Origin: Pseudomonadota bacterium
GTDB taxonomy: Bacteria > Pseudomonadota > Alphaproteobacteria > Rhizobiales > Xanthobacteraceae
Direction of reading: 5' to 3'
DNA: 62,577 bases
Assembly: GCA_023386885.1 (NCBI GenBank)
Contig: JAEWIX010000058.1
Span: forward strand, 1-62,577
Shown here: positions 55,301 through 62,577 of the stretch, one piece after another
How positions within the stretch are numbered: the stretch's first letter is position 1
How the letters are laid out: each line of letters starts with the position of its first letter
The notes under the pieces: generated by a model
Database searches by the model: none
What the model was told of the DNA's origin: nothing
The model's input: only the letters and a program-made list of their open reading frames with translations
Position numbers and translations under genes: made by a program

Positions 55301-56626
55301 GTGACAGAGCAAAGCGCAAATCCCACATCGGCCCCATCCTTCGATCTGATCGACGTCGAGCAGCGGCTGAAATCGATCTTCATCGGCTCGATCGGCAATC
55401 TGGTCGAGTGGTACGACTTTTACGCCTATACCGCCTTTGCGCTGTATTTTGCGCCGGCGTTTTTTCCGCATAGCGATCCCGTCGTCCAGCAGCTCAACGC
55501 CGCGGTGCTGTTTGCCGCGACCTTCCTGATGCGGCCGCTCGGCGGTTGGTTGTTCGGCTTTCTCGCCGACCGTTACGGCCGACGACTGTCGCTGACATTG
55601 TCCGTGGTCTGCATGTGTTTTGGCTCGCTGGTGATCGCGGCGACACCGACCTATGCCACCATCGGCATCTTCGCCCCGATCATGCTGGCGATCGCGCGCA
55701 TTATCGAAGGACTCAGTCTCGGCGGCGAATACGGCGCCAGCGCCACATACCTCAGCGAAATCGCCGATCCGAACCATCGCGGCTTCTATTCCAGCTTCCA
55801 GTATGTGACGCTGATCGGCGGCCAACTCACCGCCATCGTCGTGCTGTTGCTGTTGCAGAAAGTGTTTCTCACCCAGGAGGAGCTTTATGCCTGGGGCTGG
55901 CGCATTCCCTTTATCATCGGCGCGATGCTGGCGATCTTCGCCGCCGTGATGCGACGGGACATGCACGAAACCGAAGCCTTCGAGTCGGCGAAGAAGGCCG
56001 CCAAGCCCGCCGGCTCGCTTCGCGCACTGTTCAAATACCCGAAGGAAGTGCTGCTGGTGGTCGGCCTCACCGCGGGCGGCACCGCCGCGTTCTACACCTT
56101 CACCACCTATATGCAGACCTTCGTGAAGCTATCCGTGGGATTATCCGCCGATCAGACCACTTATGTGATCTTCGGATCGCTGCTGTTCGCAACATTGCTA
56201 CAGCCGATCTATGGCGCGCTCTCGGACCGGATCGGCCGTAAACCGTTGCTGATCTTCTTCGGCCTGGGAGGCACGATCGCGACCGTTCCGATCCTGATGA
56301 CACTCCACGCGACAAAATCGCCGTTCGTCGCATTCCTCCTGATCTGCGCGGCATGGCTGTTCGTCGCCGGCTACACCTCGATCAACGCCGTAGTGAAGGC
56401 CGAACTGTTTCCCACCAACATCCGTGCACTCGGCGTCGGCCTGCCCTATGCGGTGACGGTGTCGCTATTCGGCGGCACCGCGCCCGCCATCGCGCTGTGG
56501 TTCAAGACGCTCGGACACGAGACCTGGTTTTATTATTATCTTTCAGGGATCATCTGCATTTCGCTAATCATCTATTCGATGATGCGCGACACCAAGCACC
56601 AATCCGCTATGCATCGTCACGAGTGA
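55301..56626 (+). CDS. MFS transporter, metabolite:H+ symporter (KgtP/ProP-like)
   Basis: A 441-residue major facilitator of the MHS branch with 12 expected helices. VEWYDFYAYTAFALYFAPAFFP (TM1) and RPLGGWLFGFLADRYGRR (loop 2-3 motif) are typical, as is EGLSLGGEYGASATYLSE (TM4-5) and the second loop motif GALSDRIGRKPL. It probably imports a carboxylic acid. It starts with GTG at 55301 after GAGGA and follows the P450 gene by 30 bases, suggesting uptake of the P450 substrate or a related acid. Confidence 0.93.
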   Translation: MTEQSANPTSAPSFDLIDVEQRLKSIFIGSIGNLVEWYDFYAYTAFALYFAPAFFPHSDPVVQQLNAAVLFAATFLMRPLGGWLFGFLADRYGRRLSLTLSVVCMCFGSLVIAATPTYATIGIFAPIMLAIARIIEGLSLGGEYGASATYLSEIADPNHRGFYSSFQYVTLIGGQLTAIVVLLLLQKVFLTQEELYAWGWRIPFIIGAMLAIFAAVMRRDMHETEAFESAKKAAKPAGSLRALFKYPKEVLLVVGLTAGGTAAFYTFTTYMQTFVKLSVGLSADQTTYVIFGSLLFATLLQPIYGALSDRIGRKPLLIFFGLGGTIATVPILMTLHATKSPFVAFLLICAAWLFVAGYTSINAVVKAELFPTNIRALGVGLPYAVTVSLFGGTAPAIALWFKTLGHETWFYYYLSGIICISLIIYSMMRDTKHQSAMHRHE

Positions 56627-56724
56627 TGCCCGCGCAAGACGCGGGCAAGCGGCCTCCTCCACCCCTCGTCGCGCCTGAGGATATCTGGTAAAATCGCCGC
56701 AACGACGATTTGCGGAGAGAGATT

Positions 56725-57951
56725 TTGCGCACCGAGCGTTTCCAGTTTTCCGGCATCGACGGCCAGCAATTGGCCGCGACGCTGGATTTGCCTGATGGCC
56801 CGCCTGTCGCCTACGCGCTGTTCGCGCATTGCTTCACCTGCGGCATGAACGTGCTGGCGGCGAAGCGCATCGCGACCGCGCTCGCCGCCCACAGCATTGC
56901 GGTACTCCGGTTCGACTTCACCGGCATCGGAGCCAGCGAGGGCGAGTTCGCCAACAGCACGTTCTCCTCCAACGTCGCCGATCTGGTCCGCGCCGCCGAT
57001 CACCTGCGCGAAACAAGGATGGCGCCGGCGGTCCTGATCGGCCATTCGCTCGGCGGCGCCGCCGTACTTGCCGCTGCCGGGCACGTGCCTGAAGCGAAAG
57101 CCGTCGTCACCATCGCTGCCCCATCCGATCCGGTGCATGTGACGCACATGTTCAAAGATCGCATCGAAGACATTCGCCGCGATGGCGACGTCGAGGTGCA
57201 GCTCGCCGGCCGCCCCTTTCGCATCAAACGCGAATTTCTCGACGACGTCGCGGAACAAAATCTGACGGCCCAGATCGGAAAACTGCGCAAGGCGCTGCTG
57301 ATCCTGCATTCGCCGACCGACAACACCGTCGGCATCGACAATGCGACGCACATCTTCGTTGCCGCCAAACATCCCAAGAGCTTCATTTCCTTGACCGGCG
57401 CCGATCACCTGTTGAACCAGAAGCGCGATGCCGAATATGTTGCCCATGTCGTCGCGGCCTGGGTCGAACGCTATCTCGATCCCGCCGTCGCGGAGATGCC
57501 CACCGACGACCAGCCGCGCCGGGTGGTGGTGCAGGAAACCCGCGACGGCAAACTGCAGCAGCGGATCACCGTCGGACCGCATCGCATGCTGGCGGACGAA
57601 CCCGCCTCGGTCGGCGGCGCTGACACCGGCCCCAACCCATATGAGTTCTTGCTGAGCGGGCTCGGTGCCTGCACCTCGATGACGATGCGAATGTATGCCG
57701 ACCGCAAGGCGCTGCCGCTGGAGCGCGTCACCGTCACGCTCGCACATCGCAAGATTCACGCAAAGGATTGCGAAGACTGCGAAACCAAGGTCGGGATGCT
57801 GGACGAGATCGAGCGCGTCATCGCCATCGAGGGCGATCTCGACGCCGGGCAACGTCAAAGGCTGATGGAGATCGCCGACAAGTGCCCGGTGCATCGGACG
57901 CTGACGTCGGAAATTCGTATTGTCACGCGAACGGCTGACGGAACGGAATAG
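56725..57951 (+). CDS. Bifunctional alpha/beta hydrolase-OsmC family protein
   Basis: A 408-residue fusion. Residues about 1-250 are an alpha/beta hydrolase: HCFTCG (oxyanion region), nucleophile elbow IGHSLGGAA, and the catalytic His likely in GADHLLNQ. Residues about 265-408 are an OsmC-like peroxiredoxin: GGADTGPNPYEFLLSGLGACTSMTMRMYADRK carries the first redox cysteine and MEIADKCPVHRTL the second. The OsmC half would reduce organic peroxides. The start is TTG at 56725 with GGAG 7 bases upstream; a TTG at 56710 is less likely. The desaturase starts 4 bases after its stop. Confidence 0.9.
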   Translation: MRTERFQFSGIDGQQLAATLDLPDGPPVAYALFAHCFTCGMNVLAAKRIATALAAHSIAVLRFDFTGIGASEGEFANSTFSSNVADLVRAADHLRETRMAPAVLIGHSLGGAAVLAAAGHVPEAKAVVTIAAPSDPVHVTHMFKDRIEDIRRDGDVEVQLAGRPFRIKREFLDDVAEQNLTAQIGKLRKALLILHSPTDNTVGIDNATHIFVAAKHPKSFISLTGADHLLNQKRDAEYVAHVVAAWVERYLDPAVAEMPTDDQPRRVVVQETRDGKLQQRITVGPHRMLADEPASVGGADTGPNPYEFLLSGLGACTSMTMRMYADRKALPLERVTVTLAHRKIHAKDCEDCETKVGMLDEIERVIAIEGDLDAGQRQRLMEIADKCPVHRTLTSEIRIVTRTADGTE

Positions 57952-57955
57952 CTCA

Positions 57956-58900
57956 ATGGCCCAGGTTGCTCGCATCGATCCGAAAACATTGTTCACCCCC
58001 GACGAGTGGCGGCAACTGACCAGCCGAAGTTCGTGGCGCGGCGGCTGGCTGGTGGCGCATGCCTGGGGCACCATCGCCGCAGCGATTGCGCTGGTGACGA
58101 TCTGGCCCAATCCACTGACGTGGCTGATCGCGGTGATGATCGTCGGCACGCGGCAACTCGGCCTCGCCATCCTGATGCATGAGGCGGCGCATGGCGGCCT
58201 GCATTCCAACAAGGCGATCAACGAATGGATCGGGCAATGGCTCTGCGCGGTGCCGGTCGGCGCCGATCTTGCCAGCTACCGTTCCTATCACTTGCAGCAT
58301 CACCGCTTCACGCAGCAGCCCGAAGACCCGGACCTGTCGCTGTCCGCGCCGTTTCCGATCACCAAGGAGAGTTTTAGCCGCAAGGCGATCCGCGATCTCA
58401 CCGGCCAGACTTTTGTGAAGCAGCGGTTGCCGTTATTTCTGTCGCTGTTCAAACGCGGCGACACCGGCAACGTGGACTCGCATGAGAGTTTTCTCTCCAG
58501 CGGCGCGGACAAGATGCTGCGCTTCCTCGTCGCCAACGCGATCCTGCTCGTGCTGTTCTGGCTCTGCGGCGCGGGCGTCTGGTTCTTCGGCGTCTGGCTG
58601 TTCGCGATGGCAACGTGGCTGCCGCTAGTGACGCGTATCCGCAACATCGCCGAACACGCCTGCACCAGCACCGGTCCCGATCCGTTCAGCCATGCGCGCA
58701 CCACGCGCGCCAACATCATCGAGCGCACGTTGGTCGCGCCCTACTGGGTGAACTATCACGCCGAGCATCACCTGTTCATGTACCTGCCGTGCTACCGGCT
58801 GCCGCTGGCGCATCGGCTGCTACAGGAGAAAGGATTGATCGGCCGGGTGACGGTGAGCGACGGCTATCTCGACGTGCTGCGGCTCGCGACCTCGAAATAG
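57956..58900 (+). CDS. Fatty acid desaturase family protein
   Basis: A 314-residue membrane di-iron enzyme with three histidine boxes: H75-xxx-H79 (MHEAAHG), HxxHH at 112-116 (YHLQHHRF) and HxxHH near residue 273 (YHAEHHLF). About four transmembrane helices are present. It inserts a double bond or a hydroxyl in a lipid-linked acyl chain or a carotenoid-like substrate; the exact reaction is unknown. The ATG is 4 bases after the stop of the hydrolase-OsmC gene, so they are one operon, perhaps joining lipid modification to peroxide defence. Confidence 0.9.
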   Translation: MAQVARIDPKTLFTPDEWRQLTSRSSWRGGWLVAHAWGTIAAAIALVTIWPNPLTWLIAVMIVGTRQLGLAILMHEAAHGGLHSNKAINEWIGQWLCAVPVGADLASYRSYHLQHHRFTQQPEDPDLSLSAPFPITKESFSRKAIRDLTGQTFVKQRLPLFLSLFKRGDTGNVDSHESFLSSGADKMLRFLVANAILLVLFWLCGAGVWFFGVWLFAMATWLPLVTRIRNIAEHACTSTGPDPFSHARTTRANIIERTLVAPYWVNYHAEHHLFMYLPCYRLPLAHRLLQEKGLIGRVTVSDGYLDVLRLATSK

Positions 58901-58944
58901 CGTTTTTCGAGCGAAGTGGGCTCCGGTTCGCGTTAAGAAAACGC
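58900..58944. repeat. Short palindromic repeat (GCGTTTTTCGAGCGAAGTGG type)
   Basis: GCGTTTT at the left pairs with AAAACGC at the right around CGAGCGAAGTGGGCTCCGG and TTCGCG. This type is repeated in Bradyrhizobium-like genomes. It directly follows the desaturase stop and can act as a hairpin between convergent genes. Confidence 0.65.
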
Positions 58945-58993
58945 GTTCAACCAAAGATTCCGAGGCTGCGAATCTCATTGCATCGAACGATGC

Positions 58994-60052
58994 TTACGCC
59001 TTCGCCAGCGCTCGCACCTGCAGCGGACCGCGCAGACCGAACGCGGTACCGACCACGATGCCGGTCACGGCGACGAACGAGGCCAACGCCAGCGTCGATA
59101 CGCCGGTCAATCCCTGCCCTACCGTGCAGCCGAGCGCCATCGCACCGCCCGATCCCATCAGGATCGCGCCGCTGATCGAGCGGATCATGTGGGTCGGCGA
59201 TGTATAGCCTTCCCACTTGAAGCGGTTGGTCAGGAGCGCGGTGATGAAGCTGCCCGCCAGTACACCGCCGACCAGCGCGATGCCGAAGTTGAGCGTCAGG
59301 CCGGTCGAGAGCATGACGTACTGCACCGATTCCGCGATCGGCGAGACATAGGTGATCGACGTCAGCGGCGCCGGATTGAAATCATCCGCGCCGAGGAAAC
59401 CGGTCGCGAACCAGCCGCCTGCGACCAGCAGACCGACCACCACGCCGGCAGCGATCTGACCACCTGACTTGCGGAACGCTGCGTGCGAGAACGCGAATGC
59501 GGCAAGGCCGCCGCTCACCACCAACATCGCCAGAATCCGTGCGGCGGAGGCATCCAGGCCGAGCGTCGCCAGCAAAGCCGGCAGCGAGACGACATCCGGC
59601 GCGCTTTGCGTCGCCTGCAACGCGGCCAGCCGTGCCGGTGCGATCAAACCCTTCAACGTCATCTGCGCGGCGATGCCGAGCGTCACGACGACGACGAAGG
59701 AGCGCAGATTGCCGCGCCCGAGCAGCACCAGCGCGCGCGAGGCGCAGCCGTTCGACAGCACCATGCCGTAACCGAACAACAGGCCGCCGAGGAACATCAA
59801 TGGCGCCGAGAAGCTCGCTTGCAGATAGATCGACTTGTCGAGATCGACGTAGTGGCCGAGCACCAGAAGTTGCGATGCCAGCACCGCGATGCTGATCGCC
59901 AGCGCGTAGGTGCGCACCAGCCGGCCATCGCCGTCGCCCCACCAGCCGCGCAGGCTGCTCAACAGGCAGAAGCCGCTGAGCAGACCCACCGCGCCGAAGA
60001 CGAGGCCGATCAGGAGGCCGGAATAAACAGCAATATCGGGACCGAATGACAC
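58994..60052 (-). CDS. YeeE/YedE-family sulfur-compound transporter
   Basis: A 352-residue protein with about ten hydrophobic helices, the two-repeat YeeE/YedE fold. The conserved cysteines are in LSNGCASRALVLLGRGNLRS and GGAMALGCTVGQGLTGVS, which in YeeE carry thiosulfate or sulfide through the membrane. No tusA/yeeD partner gene is adjacent. It starts with GTG at 60052 with GAGGA 8 bases upstream. A perfect 14-bp palindrome lies 77 bases upstream of the start. Confidence 0.9.
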   Translation of the reverse strand: MSFGPDIAVYSGLLIGLVFGAVGLLSGFCLLSSLRGWWGDGDGRLVRTYALAISIAVLASQLLVLGHYVDLDKSIYLQASFSAPLMFLGGLLFGYGMVLSNGCASRALVLLGRGNLRSFVVVVTLGIAAQMTLKGLIAPARLAALQATQSAPDVVSLPALLATLGLDASAARILAMLVVSGGLAAFAFSHAAFRKSGGQIAAGVVVGLLVAGGWFATGFLGADDFNPAPLTSITYVSPIAESVQYVMLSTGLTLNFGIALVGGVLAGSFITALLTNRFKWEGYTSPTHMIRSISGAILMGSGGAMALGCTVGQGLTGVSTLALASFVAVTGIVVGTAFGLRGPLQVRALAKA

Positions 60053-60128
60053 GGGCTATTCCTCGAGCCAGCGGAGAACAAAATGCCCCGGCGCGACACG
60101 CGCAGCGGGAAAACCTGCCACGCTATAT

Positions 60129-60142
60129 ATCCCGCGCGGGAT
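60129..60142. promoter_or_regulatory. Perfect 14-bp palindrome upstream of the yedE-like gene
   Basis: ATCCCGCGCGGGAT equals its own reverse complement and is flanked by TATAT, next to the expected promoter of the leftward sulfur transporter gene. It is a candidate repressor site; the regulator is not in the window. Confidence 0.45.
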
Positions 60143-60379
60143 CACCGTCCACTGCTCGAAAAAGATAAGAAAGAAGCCATCGTCCGCTTCCGGCGGGAAA
60201 GAATAACGATCTCCCCTGCGCCAAATTCAGGCAATTTCCTGCCCCGGCCCAAAACAGAAAATCCTGCTATCGGGGGCGCAAAGGTATTCATGCGGCGCGG
60301 CCCTGCCTGCCCGCATCCTCGCAATGGCGATCCGCCTCGTGGCGGCGATCGGGGCCCGCGCGAGGACGGCGATCGACCG

Positions 60380-60407
60380 TTGACAGCGTGGCTCGTTGGG
60401 CTAATAA
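60380..60407 (+). promoter_or_regulatory. Sigma-70-type promoter for paaI-paaK
   Basis: TTGACA (60380-60385) and TAATAA (60402-60407) are separated by 16 bases, close to consensus and unusual for this GC-rich genome. A dyad follows 5 bases downstream, covering the predicted transcription start. Confidence 0.6.
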
Positions 60408-60412
60408 TTAAC

Positions 60413-60426
60413 TGACCGATCGTTCA
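60413..60426. promoter_or_regulatory. TetR/PaaR-like operator upstream of paaI
   Basis: TGACCGATCGTTCA is a dyad with one mismatch and core CGATCG, similar to the AACGnnCGTT layout of PaaR-type phenylacetate regulators. It lies immediately downstream of the -10 element, so a bound repressor would block initiation and phenylacetyl-CoA would be the expected inducer (inference from PaaR biology). Confidence 0.55.
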
Positions 60427-60588
60427 ATTCAAAGGGCCATGGTGACCTCGCGTCATGGCCTTGCGAACGGCGAAGCCGCGTTTCAACATCGCAGGCAGCC
60501 GGCCGGTCGAGGGGAGAAACGCCGTGATGCACGTCCTGACCGATTGCGGGAGAAGGCTGTCCGCGCCGCGCCATATCGGGAGGACAGT

Positions 60589-61062
60589 GTGAGCACTGCG
60601 ACAACGCTTTCACCAGACCAGCTTGCCCGCGCCTGTGCGGACGCGATGTGGGCGGAGGACAACGCCTCCCGCGGCCTCGGCATGGAGATCGTCGAGATCG
60701 GCGCCGGCCACGCCGTGCTGGCGATGACCGTGAAGCCCGAGATGGTCAACGGCCACGGCATCGCCCATGGCGGCTTCATCTTCACGCTGGCGGATTCAGC
60801 TTTCGCCTTCGCCTGCAATTCCTACAACGAGCGCACCGTGGCGGCGCACGGCAACATCTCGTTCATTCGCCCCGGCAAGCTCGGCGACCGGCTGGTGGCG
60901 GATGCCCGCGAGATTTCAAAGTCCGGCCGCTCCGGCATCTACGACATCCGCGTCACCGCCAACGGCGACACCGTGATTGCCGAACTGCGCGGCTATTCGC
61001 GCACCATCGGCGGCACGATGGTCGATGCCGCGCCGCCGGATAAAACTGCTTCTCACGACTAG
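60589..61062 (+). CDS. paaI: Phenylacetate-pathway hydroxyacyl-CoA thioesterase PaaI
   Basis: A 157-residue hotdog-fold thioesterase. VNGHGIAHGGFIFTLADSAFAFACN is the PaaI signature with the catalytic aspartate D69, and AHGNISFIRPGKLGDRLVADA follows. PaaI rescues CoA from dead-end ring-hydroxylated phenylacetyl-CoA derivatives. It starts with GTG at 60589 with GGAGG 5 bases upstream; no ATG start is available. paaK begins 37 bases downstream and is read from the same promoter. Confidence 0.92.
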   Translation: MSTATTLSPDQLARACADAMWAEDNASRGLGMEIVEIGAGHAVLAMTVKPEMVNGHGIAHGGFIFTLADSAFAFACNSYNERTVAAHGNISFIRPGKLGDRLVADAREISKSGRSGIYDIRVTANGDTVIAELRGYSRTIGGTMVDAAPPDKTASHD

Positions 61063-61099
61063 ATCAGGATCAGGACGAAAGCCTTTCAGGACGACAATT

Positions 61100-62422
<1,323 letters not shown>

Positions 62423-62423
62423 T

Positions 62424-62448
62424 ACCGCCGAGCCTAACGCTCGGCGGT
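62424..62448 (+). terminator. Hairpin after paaK
   Basis: ACCGCCGAGC and GCTCGGCGGT form a perfect 10-bp stem with loop CTAAC directly after the paaK stop. No T tract follows. Confidence 0.6.
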
Positions 62449-62525
62449 AAGGGCCGCGACCGAGGCCCCGCAGGCCCATGCCTGCGAAGGCAAGCGGCCG
62501 GACGGCCGCGGCCGCCGTTCGAGGG

Positions 62526-62561
62526 CGGGCGTAAAGCCCGACATGTCAGGCTTTATGCCCG
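62526..62561. repeat. 36-bp near-perfect palindrome at the window end
   Basis: Arms CGGGCGTAAAGCC and GGCTTTATGCCCG surround CGACATGTCA; only two mismatched (G-T type) pairs occur in the whole 36 bases. It lies downstream of paaK and may be a repeat-family member or a terminator of genes beyond the window. Confidence 0.6.
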
Positions 62562-62577
62562 ATAAGAAGACTCAGCC

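Larger units (their letters stand above)
60053..60588. other. 536-base intergenic control region between yedE-like and paaI genes
   Basis: It holds the promoters of the divergent sulfur transporter and paaI-paaK genes: a palindrome at 60129-60142 on the transporter side, and a sigma-70-like promoter plus TetR-type dyad at 60380-60426 on the paa side. The 60427-60588 part is a leader of about 160 bases without a convincing gene. Confidence 0.55.

Overview
The window looks like chromosomal DNA of a high-GC alphaproteobacterium of the Bradyrhizobium / Rhodopseudomonas / Afipia group (Hyphomicrobiales). This is inferred from the protein types (Omp25-like barrel, SPW, DUF1127, DUF2189 and DUF3597 proteins, many HAAT-type ABC importers and CoA ligases), from start-codon use (frequent GTG and TTG with GGAG-type ribosome binding sites), and from several families of imperfect palindromic intergenic repeats typical of these genomes. 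I see no rRNA, tRNA, CRISPR array, transposase or phage gene.

Layout. 1-8.5 kb: the end of an outer-membrane beta-barrel gene, uvrA (excision repair), then small stress or membrane proteins: an SPW protein, a 42-residue CxxCxGxG protein, a K+ channel with a C-terminal zinc ribbon, two small GNAT acetyltransferases plus a relic of a third, DUF3597, DUF2189 and DUF1127 proteins. 8.6-11.2 kb: trmFO followed by an unusual kinase-like protein that ends in an AMP-binding-C-like domain.

11.3-26.7 kb is an acyl-CoA catabolic island. It holds two AMP-forming acyl-CoA synthetases, three crotonases, a dienoyl-CoA-reductase-like SDR, a second SDR broken by a frameshift, an acyl-CoA dehydrogenase, an APH-type phosphotransferase with its DUF6285 partner, and a thiolase-like (TLP1-type) protein. 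A sulfatase-fold membrane protein and a LuxR regulator lie within it, and a LysR regulator sits at its end (26.9 kb). The content resembles the levulinate / 4-hydroxyacyl-CoA (Lva, ACAD10/11) route. 27.8-32.2 kb is a two-gene RND efflux operon.

32.3-41.8 kb combines a complete four-carbon sugar-acid (tetronate/threonate) pathway (ltnD, otnI, otnK; divergent otnC) with a five-gene HAAT ABC importer and a DUF1445 putative hydro-lyase, which is divergent from a LysR gene. 42.9-56.6 kb is a second catabolic block: an M20 amidohydrolase, a 2-hydroxyacid dehydrogenase, a tartrate-dehydrogenase-like enzyme, a second HAAT importer with fused ATPases, an SDR lacking the usual lysine, an amidase, a [3Fe-4S] ferredoxin, a cytochrome P450 and an MFS permease. 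56.7-62.5 kb has an alpha/beta hydrolase-OsmC fusion with a fatty acid desaturase, a YeeE/YedE sulfur transporter, and a paaI-paaK pair behind a near-consensus promoter with a TetR/PaaR-like operator.

Overall the window is dominated by uptake and CoA-dependent breakdown of organic acids, fatty acids, amides and aromatics, organised as short divergent operons, most of them separated by palindromic repeats. No similarity search was run; family names come from recognising sequence motifs.
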